DNA of 64,000 nt, from NCBI GenBank assembly GCA_016788885.1, contig JAEURX010000048.1:1-64000 (forward strand), in the 5' to 3' direction. Position numbers and translations under genes: made by a program. Positions 56,830-64,000 of the stretch are shown in pieces (positions within the stretch are counted from its first letter, which is position 1; each line of letters opens with the position of its first letter). The notes beneath the pieces are model-generated. The model ran no database searches. It saw only the letters and a program-made list of their open reading frames with translations, and was not told the origin of the DNA. The stretch comes from Nitrospira sp. Its GTDB lineage: Bacteria; Nitrospirota; Nitrospiria; Nitrospirales; Nitrospiraceae.

Positions 56830-57344
56830 TCCCGGCAAACCGATTGCGCGTCCGCCCCGCGACGGTGGACGACCTGGACCTTCTCACAGCGTTCAGCGCC
56901 GCCATGGCCTGGGAAACCGAACAGCGCCGCTTGGATGTCACGCGTTTACGACAGGGCACGCAGGCCGTCATTGAGCGACCGGACCGGGGGCAATTCTATG
57001 TTGCGGAATTGCGTCAGGACCCACCGGCCGATACAGTGGTTATGGGACAGCTGCTGATTACCTACGAATGGAGCGACTGGCGGAATGCCCAGTTTTGGTG
57101 GATCCAGAGCGTCTATGTGGCGCCTCGCTGGAGGCAGCAGGGCGTGTATCGATCCATGCATCACACCATTGTCGACCTGGCCCGCTCGAGAGCCGATGTG
57201 TGCGGCATTCGTCTGTACGTCGAAGGAGACAATGCCGTCGCCAAACAAGTCTATGAACGCGTGGGGCTCTGTGCCTCGACCTATCGCATCTATGAGTCCG
57301 ACTTCGTCTTGCCCAGCCCCCATGCCAATGAACAGCAGCCCTGA
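56826..57344 (+). CDS. GNAT-family N-acetyltransferase
   Basis: 172 residues, coupled to DUF502 by ATGA. Strands RLRVRPATVDDLDLLTAFSAAMAWE, VVMGQLLITYEWSDWRNAQFWWIQSVYVAPRWRQQGVYRSMHHTIVDLARSR, then VCGIRLYVEGDNAVAKQVYERVGL, a typical C-terminal GNAT motif. Motif A reads RWRQQGVY, where the second Gly of R/Q-x-x-G-x-G/A is replaced by Tyr, but the fold is clear. Substrate unknown. Confidence 0.87.
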   Translation: MIPANRLRVRPATVDDLDLLTAFSAAMAWETEQRRLDVTRLRQGTQAVIERPDRGQFYVAELRQDPPADTVVMGQLLITYEWSDWRNAQFWWIQSVYVAPRWRQQGVYRSMHHTIVDLARSRADVCGIRLYVEGDNAVAKQVYERVGLCASTYRIYESDFVLPSPHANEQQP

Positions 57345-57380
57345 CACGCGCAATCTCCGCTCGCGGAAGGAGGAATGATC

Positions 57381-57761
57381 ATGCGACGAACGGGCCTACT
57401 CCTCGCCACCATGATGCTGATGCTGAATGCCTGTGCATTCAGCCGAGGCACCCTCGGTGACGAAATCAAAACCGACACCATCAATGCGATCAAGAAGGGA
57501 GTCACGACCAGAACGGAAATCCTGGCGCAGCTCGGCGCTCCAGACCGCCTCCTCCAATTAAACGGACGCGATCTGTTTCAATACTACCGGTACGACGCAA
57601 AAGTCGGCAGCCTGCTCCTGATCGTGGCCAACTTTTCGCGGGTTTCCGTAAAAAGCGACGATCTTTTTGTCATCATCAATCGCGACGGCATTGTGGAAGA
57701 GGTCATCGCGTCAAAACGCACGGACAATCTCGAGTTCCGCTTCTGGCCTTTCGGAGATTGA
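57381..57761 (+). CDS. Small BamE/SmpA-like lipoprotein (copy 1)
   Basis: 126 residues from ATG 57381, eight bases after AAGGAGG; ATG 57375 is too close to that site. Signal with lipobox MLNAC (MLMLNAC), then a SmpA/OmlA-like fold: DTINAIKKGVTTRTEILAQLGAPDRLLQLNGRDLFQYYRYD, strands LLLIVANFSRVSVKSDDLFVIIN and IVEEVIAS. The G-x-T-x-x-E-I-x-x-x-L-G-x-P-D motif is diagnostic. Likely outer-membrane anchored. Four bases separate it from copy 2. Confidence 0.85.
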   Translation: MRRTGLLLATMMLMLNACAFSRGTLGDEIKTDTINAIKKGVTTRTEILAQLGAPDRLLQLNGRDLFQYYRYDAKVGSLLLIVANFSRVSVKSDDLFVIINRDGIVEEVIASKRTDNLEFRFWPFGD

Positions 57762-57765
57762 CGCC

Positions 57766-58188
57766 ATGATCCACCACTCTCTCTGCCTGAGGCTGCTGGC
57801 CTCAACCACACTCGTGCTGATCCTGTCAGGCTGTAACGTCGCCCGGCTGACCATCAACACCCCCCTGACGCCGGAGTCCGTTTCGTTTATTGCCGAGGGC
57901 CGCACCACACTGGCCGAAGTCGTTGCGACCTTGGGGGCTCCCGACACCATCACCGACGCCGATTCCGGCACCGTCGTGACCTATCGATTCCTCAATGCCA
58001 AATACTCTCGGGTCAATTTCGGATGGCTGGTCAAACCTTGGTCTCCTGTCGATCCCGACCTCATCTTCTCTCGCTCAGGCTTGGGAACCGATGCGTTCGA
58101 GCTCGTCTGCGACAACAATTGGATTGTCACGCACCGGGCATTCGTACGCCATCGCCCGGAACCGCCGTTTACCCCCTATCCATTCTGA
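57766..58188 (+). CDS. Small BamE/SmpA-like lipoprotein (copy 2)
   Basis: 140 residues from ATG 57766. Lipobox LILSGC after a strong signal helix (LLASTTLVLILSGC). Same fold as copy 1: SFIAEGRTTLAEVVATLGAPDTITDADSGTVVTYRF, then RVNFGWLVKPWSP. Tandem with copy 1 and likely co-transcribed, an ancient duplication. Neither sits near bamA or other Bam genes, so a BamE role is unproven. Confidence 0.85.
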   Translation: MIHHSLCLRLLASTTLVLILSGCNVARLTINTPLTPESVSFIAEGRTTLAEVVATLGAPDTITDADSGTVVTYRFLNAKYSRVNFGWLVKPWSPVDPDLIFSRSGLGTDAFELVCDNNWIVTHRAFVRHRPEPPFTPYPF

Positions 58189-58221
58189 CACCCGTCCGCT
58201 CGCCCCGGAAGCCCCTGTCAA

Positions 58222-58250
58222 TTGCCGCCTGCCTGCCATGTCGCTATAAT
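58222..58250 (+). promoter_or_regulatory. Promoter abutting the LOG-family gene start (candidate leaderless mRNA)
   Basis: TTGCCG (58222-58227), 17-base spacer, TATAAT (58245-58250, perfect -10). The ATG at 58258 lies eight bases on, at the expected start of transcription. No ribosome-binding site is visible. Confidence 0.7.
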
Positions 58251-58257
58251 GCCGCGC

Positions 58258-59115
58258 ATGGGTGCAGAGTTTTCCGACGCATCACCGAACCAGCACACCG
58301 TCGTCACGTCATCCTCGTACATCCCGGCCGATCGAGACACCGATTTTCTGCAGCGCGATGAGCTACGTCCGCTGCGGCTCGGGCTGGAGTTACTCAAGCC
58401 TGAGTTGATTCAAACCGAACAGGGCATTCGCTCGACGATCGTGGTCTTCGGCAGTGCGCGCCTTCTCGAACCGTCGCGCGCCAGACAGGCCCTCGAAGCA
58501 GCCACGGCGGAGCTGAAGATGGCTCCTCAAGATCAGGCGCGACAACAACGCGTCAGGGTCGCCGAACGGAGACTCGCCCTCGCCCCCTACTACGACATTG
58601 CACGCGAGTTCGGCCACCTGGTGTCTTCCACCTGTCAAATCGACGGACAATGCGACTACGTGATCGTCACCGGTGGAGGCCCCGGCATCATGGAAGCCGC
58701 CAATCGCGGCGCGGCGGATGCCGGCGCCAAGTCGATGGGGCTTAACATCACCTTGCCCCATGAACAACAGCCCAACGCCTACATTACGCCGGACCTCTGT
58801 TTTCAGTTTCGCTATTTCGCTCTGCGCAAAATGCATTTCCTGCTGCGCGCGCGAGCGCTGGTCGTCTTTCCCGGCGGATTCGGCACGCTCGACGAACTGT
58901 TCGAGACCCTCACCCTGCTGCAGACCGGTAAAACCCGCAACATCACCATCGTGCTGATGGGCCGGGCCTACTGGGAACGCCTCATCAACTGGACACTGCT
59001 GGTCGAAGAAGGCCTGATCGGACCGGATGATCTGTCGTTATTCCACTTCGCGGAAACGGCCCAGCAAGCCTGGGACCTCATCAGCCGAACGCATGGAGGG
59101 CCATCCGCACGATGA
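58258..59115 (+). CDS. LOG-family protein (TIGR00730-type, lysine-decarboxylase-like fold)
   Basis: 285 residues from the ATG at 58258; an ATG at 58249 lies inside the -10 box. N-terminal extension, then the Rossmann-like LOG domain: IRSTIVVFGSARLLEPSRA, YDYVIVTGGGPGIMEAANRGAADAGAKSMGLNITLPHEQQPN, and the PGGFGTLDE phosphate-ribose hydrolase motif in LVVFPGGFGTLDELFETLTLLQTGK. LOG proteins release cytokinin bases from nucleotide 5'-monophosphates, or have nucleotide-monophosphate hydrolase activity. Coupled to the beta-CASP gene by ATGA. Confidence 0.92.
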   Translation: MGAEFSDASPNQHTVVTSSSYIPADRDTDFLQRDELRPLRLGLELLKPELIQTEQGIRSTIVVFGSARLLEPSRARQALEAATAELKMAPQDQARQQRVRVAERRLALAPYYDIAREFGHLVSSTCQIDGQCDYVIVTGGGPGIMEAANRGAADAGAKSMGLNITLPHEQQPNAYITPDLCFQFRYFALRKMHFLLRARALVVFPGGFGTLDELFETLTLLQTGKTRNITIVLMGRAYWERLINWTLLVEEGLIGPDDLSLFHFAETAQQAWDLISRTHGGPSAR

Positions 59116-60509
59116 AACTCTCGTTTCACGGAGCTGCACGATCGGTCACCGGGAGCCGCCATCTCCTGGAGATGCCTGGCAGCAAAATCCTTCTGGACTG
59201 CGGGCTCTTTCAGGGGCAGAGGCAGGAAGCCGACCGACAAAATCGGTTCCTCGGGTTCGATCCACGAGCGATCAATGCCGTCCTGCTCTCGCATGCCCAT
59301 ATCGATCACTCCGGCGCGCTGCCCGTGCTCGGGAAGCACCAGTTTCGGGGAAATGTCCACATGACCCGGGCCACGGCCGATCTCGCGGCGGTGATGCTCG
59401 AAGACTCGGCCCGCCTGCAGGAGAACGACTGCGCCTATCTGAATCGGAAAGAAAACCGTCGCGGAAAACGCTGTCTACAGCCGTTCTACGAATCCAGCGA
59501 TGCACGCGCGATCATCCGCCGCTTTGTCGGGGCACGCTACGGCGACTCGATTAAGGTCACGCCCCGCGTCACCGCCTCTTTCCATGATGTGGGCCACATT
59601 CTTGGATCCGCAGCCATTCGCCTGAAGTACTCCGCCCGCGGCAACAGCACCACCGTCCTCTTCTCCGGAGACTTGGGACGCACGCAGATGCCGATCCTCC
59701 GCGATCCGGCACCTCCGCCAAGCTGCGATGTCCTGATCATCGAGTCCACCTACGGCGATCGGTTGCACGAAGAAGTCGGTGACGCGCTCACGAGGAAAGC
59801 TCAACAGCTCGTCGCGCATGCCAAGGCGCATCACAGCAAAATCATCGTGCCGGCCTTTGCCCTTGGGCGGACGCAGGAACTCGTCATGCGGATCAAACAA
59901 CTGGTGGCCGAAGGGCGAATCGACCCACTCCCCATTTATATCGACTCGCCGCTGGCCTCAAAAGTCACAGACGTGTTCCGCAAGCACCCTGAATGTTACG
60001 ATGAGGAAACCTATCGCACCTTCACGTCTGAAGGAGACCCGTTTGCGGCTCGGTACATCCGATACGTCTCGTCACCGGACGAAAGCAAACGGCTGAATAC
60101 CCTGAAAGGTCCCTGTGTGATCATCGCCTCCTCAGGGATGTGCGAGGGGGGACGTGTCGTGCACCATCTGAAACATGCGATCCAGGACGAAGCCAACATG
60201 ATCGCCATCGTGGGCTTTCAGGCTGAACACACGCTGGGGCGCAGGCTGGTGGAGGGATGGGATGTGGTCCCAATCTTCGGCATTCCAACACCACGCCGCG
60301 CGCAGGTCGTGGTGTTCAACGGACTCTCCGCCCATGCAGATCGAAACGACCTGCTCGCCTATGTGCGAGCCATCACACCGGCTCCGCAGCAGGTGTTCGT
60401 CGTCCATGGGGAGGAAAAACAGGCGCTCTCCCTGGGGGCTGCCATTCAAGCCGAACATCCGCACATGTCAGTCGTCGTGCCCGCCAAAGAAAGCAGTTAC
60501 GACATCTAG
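59112..60509 (+). CDS. Metallo-beta-lactamase/beta-CASP RNase (CPSF-like exonuclease family)
   Basis: 465 residues. MBL fold with metal motif VLLSHAHIDHSGALP (HxHxDH), LQENDCAYLNR and ASFHDVGHILGSAAIRL, beta-CASP domain with VLIIESTYGDR, IIVPAFALGRTQELVMRI, IYIDSPLASKVTDVF, CVIIASSGMCEGGRVVHHL, and C-terminal NGLSAHADRNDLLAYV and VFVVHGEEKQALSL (motifs A-C). This is the RNA-processing/RNase J-related group. Coupled to the LOG gene. Cytoplasmic. Confidence 0.93.
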   Translation: MKLSFHGAARSVTGSRHLLEMPGSKILLDCGLFQGQRQEADRQNRFLGFDPRAINAVLLSHAHIDHSGALPVLGKHQFRGNVHMTRATADLAAVMLEDSARLQENDCAYLNRKENRRGKRCLQPFYESSDARAIIRRFVGARYGDSIKVTPRVTASFHDVGHILGSAAIRLKYSARGNSTTVLFSGDLGRTQMPILRDPAPPPSCDVLIIESTYGDRLHEEVGDALTRKAQQLVAHAKAHHSKIIVPAFALGRTQELVMRIKQLVAEGRIDPLPIYIDSPLASKVTDVFRKHPECYDEETYRTFTSEGDPFAARYIRYVSSPDESKRLNTLKGPCVIIASSGMCEGGRVVHHLKHAIQDEANMIAIVGFQAEHTLGRRLVEGWDVVPIFGIPTPRRAQVVVFNGLSAHADRNDLLAYVRAITPAPQQVFVVHGEEKQALSLGAAIQAEHPHMSVVVPAKESSYDI

Positions 60510-60554
60510 CGAGGCTGTTCATCGGCCATGACGCATGGGAGGACCTCCATAGGT

Positions 60555-61820
60555 ATGCACCATTCCACCATCGCCTCTGATTCGCTGATCGCCTGTGCGA
60601 TGCTCGTCGTTACCCTGTTCGCCTTACCGGCCTCGAGTGCGGAGATCCCATCCGACGTTGAGGATCCCCCTCGCATTCGCGCACGCGCGCTTGGATTGAA
60701 CCTCGGGCGCCTGGAGCCCGGGCCTTTGAATGCCATTACCGATGTGCCGGGAGTGAAGGTCGGCCAAGTCACGCTGATGCAGGGGGATGGTGCGTTAAAG
60801 CCCGGGGAGGGACCGGTTCGAACCGGCGTGACAGTCATCGTGCCGCGAGACGATGTGTGGCACAAGAAAGTCCCAGCCGGAGCGTTCGTGTTGAACGGCA
60901 CCGGGGAAATGACCGGACTGGCTTGGGTCGCGGAATCGGGATTTCTTGAATATCCGATTGCCCTCACCAATACCCTGAACGTGCCTCGTGTCGCCAACGG
61001 CGTCATCAGTTGGATGCTCCGTCACTATCCCGGAATCGGCATCACCGACGACACGCTCACACCGGTCGTGGCAGAGTGCGACGACGGGCGTTTGAACGAC
61101 ATTCAGGGGCGCCACGTTTCCGAATCCGACGTCATGCGAGCGCTCGATGAGGCGGCACCAGGACCAGTGGCAGAGGGGAGCGTCGGAGCGGGAACCGGCA
61201 TGATCTCGTACGGATTCAAGGGTGGCATCGGGACAGCGTCTCGTCGGCTTCCCGCAGCAGAGGGAGGATTTACGATCGGGGTGTTGGTCAACGCCAACCA
61301 TGGGCGGCGGCCTGAACTGACCATGGGTGGTGTCCCGATCGGGCGCCAATATGACGCAGTGGGGCCTCAATCCGGCCGTCCGGGAGAAGAGTCGCCACAG
61401 CGACTGCACACCGTTCGCGAAGGATCGAGCGGGAATGCCGAGGGATCGATCATCATCATCATCGCCACCGATGCGCCACTCGACAGTCGGCAACTGACTC
61501 GACTCGGCAAGCGCGCGGCACTCGGCCTGGCGAGAACCGGTTCAACCGCCCGCCATGGCAGCGGCGACTTCATGTTGGCGTTTTCCACCGGCAACGTCAT
61601 TCCTCATTACCCCAACGAGCCCACCTTTTCACTCCTACATCTTGCCGATACGCATCTGAATGCGGCCATCACGGCCACCGTGGAAGCCACGGAAGAAGCG
61701 ATTCTGAATGCACTGACCGGGGCCACGACTGTCACGGGGCGCGATGGATTTCGCGCAGACGCCATCTCGCTCCCGCGCCTACGCGAACTGCTCTCGGCCG
61801 ATACGCCCCCGCACCGTTAG
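60555..61820 (+). CDS. P1-family (S58, DmpA-type) peptidase, exported
   Basis: 421 residues from ATG 60555; an ATG at 60528 would add nine residues. Signal peptide (IACAMLVVTLFALPASSA). DmpA fold: GPLNAITDVPGVKVGQVTL, RTGVTVIVPRD, GEMTGLAWVAESGFLEYPIALTNTLNV, GSVGAGTGMISYGFKGGIGTASRR (the auto-cleavage/nucleophile region near the end of the alpha chain), and TIGVLVNANHGRRPELTMGGV. Members are N-terminal-nucleophile-like aminopeptidases that self-process into alpha and beta chains. Probably periplasmic. Confidence 0.85.
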   Translation: MHHSTIASDSLIACAMLVVTLFALPASSAEIPSDVEDPPRIRARALGLNLGRLEPGPLNAITDVPGVKVGQVTLMQGDGALKPGEGPVRTGVTVIVPRDDVWHKKVPAGAFVLNGTGEMTGLAWVAESGFLEYPIALTNTLNVPRVANGVISWMLRHYPGIGITDDTLTPVVAECDDGRLNDIQGRHVSESDVMRALDEAAPGPVAEGSVGAGTGMISYGFKGGIGTASRRLPAAEGGFTIGVLVNANHGRRPELTMGGVPIGRQYDAVGPQSGRPGEESPQRLHTVREGSSGNAEGSIIIIIATDAPLDSRQLTRLGKRAALGLARTGSTARHGSGDFMLAFSTGNVIPHYPNEPTFSLLHLADTHLNAAITATVEATEEAILNALTGATTVTGRDGFRADAISLPRLRELLSADTPPHR

Positions 61821-61844
61821 GCCCCGCCGGCAGGGCCTCACACC

Positions 61845-61873
61845 TTGCTTTTAGTCAGGACCGCGGCTATTCT
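61845..61873 (+). promoter_or_regulatory. Candidate promoter upstream of the 75-aa gene
   Basis: TTGCTT (61845-61850), 17-base spacer, TATTCT (61868-61873). Start near 61880, 25 bases before the ATG at 61905. Confidence 0.45.
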
Positions 61874-61904
61874 CGTGATTCATCCGTACGTGATCCGGAG
61901 GGCT

Positions 61905-62132
61905 ATGGCTGATTATACGTTGGGAGGCAGCCTCACGCTGCAAAACGCGATCGAGAAGAACGTACGGTTTGCCGACTTTCTCAACACTCGAATGGCCCAC
62001 GCCCTGGAAACGCAAGACCCGACAGAACTCCACTATGTACTGGCACAGCTGGACGATTTTCATTCGTACATGTGGCGCTACTATAAGAAACTCGCCACGG
62101 AACGCTCTGAACGCATGAACCCGGGTGTCTGA
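61905..62132 (+). CDS. Small hypothetical helical protein (75 aa)
   Basis: CCGGAGGG lies four to five bases before the ATG at 61905. The protein is acidic-to-neutral and helical (SLTLQNAIEKNVRFADFLNTRMAHALE, ELHYVLAQLDDFHSYMWRYYKKLATER). No signal peptide or membrane helix. Family not recognised. A GTG of the FIST frame overlaps its stop region. Confidence 0.7.
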   Translation: MADYTLGGSLTLQNAIEKNVRFADFLNTRMAHALETQDPTELHYVLAQLDDFHSYMWRYYKKLATERSERMNPGV

Positions 62133-62178
62133 CCGCGCGTGCCTGAGACGCCCCAAACCCCGACACAAAGACAATCCC

Positions 62179-63405
62179 GTGATTACCGCACCGTCATCGA
62201 CACTTCGGTTTGCCTCGGCCCTTACGCGCCACAGTAGCCCACAGGCGGCAGCCGATGAATTGGTCCGAGCGATCCGAGAACAGCTAGGCGCGGCTCGAAT
62301 CGATCTCGCATTTCTGTTTGTCTCGATTCAGCATGCAGATCAGGCCGATGCCCTAGTCCAAGCCCTCCGCGAGGCGCTCGATCCGGCCACGCTGGTCGGG
62401 TGCACGGGTGAAGGGGTCATCGCCACGGGGCGCGAGATCGAATCAGGACCGGCGGCCACGCTCTGGGCAGCCCATTTGCCGGGTGTCGTCGCCCAGCCAT
62501 TGCGACTTTCGTTTTCAAGCGTGCACGACCAATTCTCCTTGCGTCATTGGCCAGACATGGACACGGACGGCGATACGCCACTCGCCATGCTGCTGTTTGC
62601 CGATCCCTTCTCCACCCCGATGCAGGATGTGCTCTCGGTCATCGAGGAGCAGTACCCGGGGACCCGAGCGTTGGGCGGACTGGCCGGCGGCGGCCAGGAC
62701 CTGGGCGAGAATCGGTTGTTTCTCGATGATGTGGTCCACACCGATGGGTTGGTTGGCGTGGCACTGTCCGGGCCCATCACCGTGCACACCGTCATCTCGC
62801 AAGGGTGTCGCCCCATCGGAGAACGGTTTATCGTCACCAAGGCCGAGCACAATGTCATCCAGGAACTCGGCGGTCGTCCCGCTCTACACTGTCTCCAAAC
62901 AGTCTTCAGCCAGTTGAGCAGCGAAGAGCGCGCCCAGGCCCAACGCGCACTTCATATTGGCATTGCCATGGATGAACAACGGGCGCAATTCACACGCGGC
63001 GACTTCCTCATCAGGAATCTCCTTGGGGCAGATCAACAGACCGGAGCCATCGTGATCGGAGACGTCGTTCAGGAGGGACAGACCGTACAGTTTCAGGTAC
63101 GGGATGCTCAGGCTGCCGACGAGGATCTACGGGTACTGCTGGCCGCCGCTCATCCCGGCTCGCGGCCGCTCCCACTTGGCGCGCTGTTATTCAGTTGTTG
63201 TGGACGCGGAAAAGGGCTGTTCGGCATTCCGAACCACGACGCGGCTGTGTTGGGAGAGCAGTTGGGTGCGATCCCTCTGGCCGGATTTTTCGCCCAGGGC
63301 GAAGTCGGTCCAGTGGGAGGACGGAATTTTCTCCATGGCTATACAGCCAGCATTGCGATATTTTCTGAACCAAAGCGCAGCGAGAAGGTGAGCGGCCGCT
63401 ATTGA
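62179..63405 (+). CDS. FIST-domain sensory protein
   Basis: 408 residues from a GTG at 62179; a GTG at 62125 overlapping the previous stop is the alternative. [75 protein letters not shown]; then [77 protein letters not shown] and [58 protein letters not shown] domains are ligand-sensing modules, often with signalling output, but no output domain is fused here. Confidence 0.9.
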   Translation: MITAPSSTLRFASALTRHSSPQAAADELVRAIREQLGAARIDLAFLFVSIQHADQADALVQALREALDPATLVGCTGEGVIATGREIESGPAATLWAAHLPGVVAQPLRLSFSSVHDQFSLRHWPDMDTDGDTPLAMLLFADPFSTPMQDVLSVIEEQYPGTRALGGLAGGGQDLGENRLFLDDVVHTDGLVGVALSGPITVHTVISQGCRPIGERFIVTKAEHNVIQELGGRPALHCLQTVFSQLSSEERAQAQRALHIGIAMDEQRAQFTRGDFLIRNLLGADQQTGAIVIGDVVQEGQTVQFQVRDAQAADEDLRVLLAAAHPGSRPLPLGALLFSCCGRGKGLFGIPNHDAAVLGEQLGAIPLAGFFAQGEVGPVGGRNFLHGYTASIAIFSEPKRSEKVSGRY

Positions 63406-63460
63406 CCCAGAGCAGGCTCGCGACATCCGGCTGTCTCACGGGCAACACGGAGCTATACGT

Positions 63461-63904
63461 ATGAACACTCGCTTCAGGCAGACGATATGGAGTATCGTGG
63501 CACTCGTCGCACTCAGCATGGGAGGACCAATTATGGCACAAGGGGAACAAACCGGTTCGGCCGCCGAAGTGACCACCGCTTCAGGACTCAAATACATCGA
63601 TGTGGTCGTGGGAACCGGCAAGGAAGCCGCACGGGGCAACCTCGCCACCGTGCACTACACCGGATGGCTGACAAACGGGAAAAAGTTCGACAGTTCTGTT
63701 GACCGTCGAGATCCGTTCTCGTTTCCCATCGGAGCAGGACAGGTCATTCGAGGCTGGGATGAAGGGGTTGCCGGAATGAAAGTCGGCGGCAAGCGAAAGC
63801 TGACCATTCCCCCGGACTTGGGGTATGGAGCCCGTGGCGCAGGCGGCGTGATTCCACCGAACGCGACGCTCGTCTTCGACGTAGAGTTGCTCGAGATTCG
63901 ATAA
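63461..63904 (+). CDS. FKBP-type peptidyl-prolyl isomerase, exported
   Basis: 147 residues. Signal peptide ([20 protein letters not shown]). FKBP domain: [108 protein letters not shown], with all active-site positions (Tyr, Phe, Asp, Ile/Val, Trp, Tyr, Phe) conserved. Single domain, periplasmic prolyl isomerase/chaperone role. Confidence 0.95.
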   Translation: MNTRFRQTIWSIVALVALSMGGPIMAQGEQTGSAAEVTTASGLKYIDVVVGTGKEAARGNLATVHYTGWLTNGKKFDSSVDRRDPFSFPIGAGQVIRGWDEGVAGMKVGGKRKLTIPPDLGYGARGAGGVIPPNATLVFDVELLEIR

Positions 63905-63963
63905 CACCGGCTCGGCGGCATCGAGTGACACACGCCGTCTTGCCGAATAATAACGCCACACCC

Positions 63964-64000
63964 ATGAAACACACACCGCTGATTGACGCACACCGACAGG
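63964..64000 (+). CDS. Start of a gene cut by the window edge (possibly gcvT-like)
   Basis: ATG at 63964 gives MKHTPLIDAHRQ before the edge. This resembles the beginning of aminomethyltransferase-family (GcvT/YgfZ) proteins (K-x-TPL.d.H), but 12 residues are too few to be sure, and no ribosome-binding site is clear. Confidence 0.35.
   Translation, partial: MKHTPLIDAHRQ

Overview
The window looks like a chromosomal segment from a Gram-negative, GC-rich (roughly 60% by eye) bacterium. The protein families and their order suggest Nitrospirota, Nitrospira-like. That assignment is inferred from general familiarity with the families, not from a search. Lipoproteins, outer-membrane biogenesis genes, anhydro-MurNAc recycling, bactofilins and a near-consensus sigma-70 promoter set all fit a free-living diderm.

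Layout. 1-1.3 kb: the 3' end of an IS3-type transposase, then a decayed MEDS (DcmR-type sensory domain) gene. 1.4-13.2 kb: envelope and signalling genes (lytic transglycosylase, response regulator-GGDEF, beta-helix protein, TPR protein, DUF2726, anmK), a zinc/manganese-type ABC importer (znuA-znuC-znuB), a GNAT protein, small unknowns, an RluD-family pseudouridine synthase and a PilZ protein. 13.3-15 kb: a second decayed gene (membrane protein) and a second RluD-like synthase.

15-32 kb is a long minus-strand block typical of an origin-proximal region: rpmH-rnpA-yidD-yidC-mnmE-mnmG-rsmG-parA-parB-bactofilin-bactofilin-mnmA-atpHAGDC-lipoprotein. Two perfect 16-bp parS palindromes flank rsmG. 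dnaA and jag are absent, and only the F1 part of ATP synthase is present. A consensus TTGACA-N17-TATAAT promoter precedes rpmH.

32.5-41 kb (plus strand): an L,D-transpeptidase-like lipoprotein whose expected catalytic Cys is Ser, then a tightly overlapping sugar-phosphate operon, pgi-pgl-glk-rpiA, running into a pepN aminopeptidase. 41-45 kb: the classical ybbP-ybbA / tesA divergent locus. 45-49 kb: a 58-residue exported protein, a SWIM-finger/coiled-coil protein, a ChaN-like lipoprotein and an orphan methyltransferase-like protein. 49-53.6 kb: moxR-DUF58-transglutaminase operon. 53.9 kb: tRNA-Gly(GCC), minus strand. 54-64 kb: small unknown proteins, a Trm112-like protein, DUF502 with GNAT, two small BamE-like lipoproteins, LOG-family with metallo-beta-lactamase/beta-CASP pair, P1 (DmpA-type) peptidase, FIST sensor protein, FKBP isomerase, and the first codons of another gene.

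Main points of interest: the two pseudogenes that can be reconstructed by eye, the parS/bactofilin chromosome-segregation module, the Cys-to-Ser L,D-transpeptidase, a set of promoters whose -10 box sits 6-9 nt before an ATG (candidate leaderless mRNAs), and a three-hairpin array in front of the transpeptidase gene.
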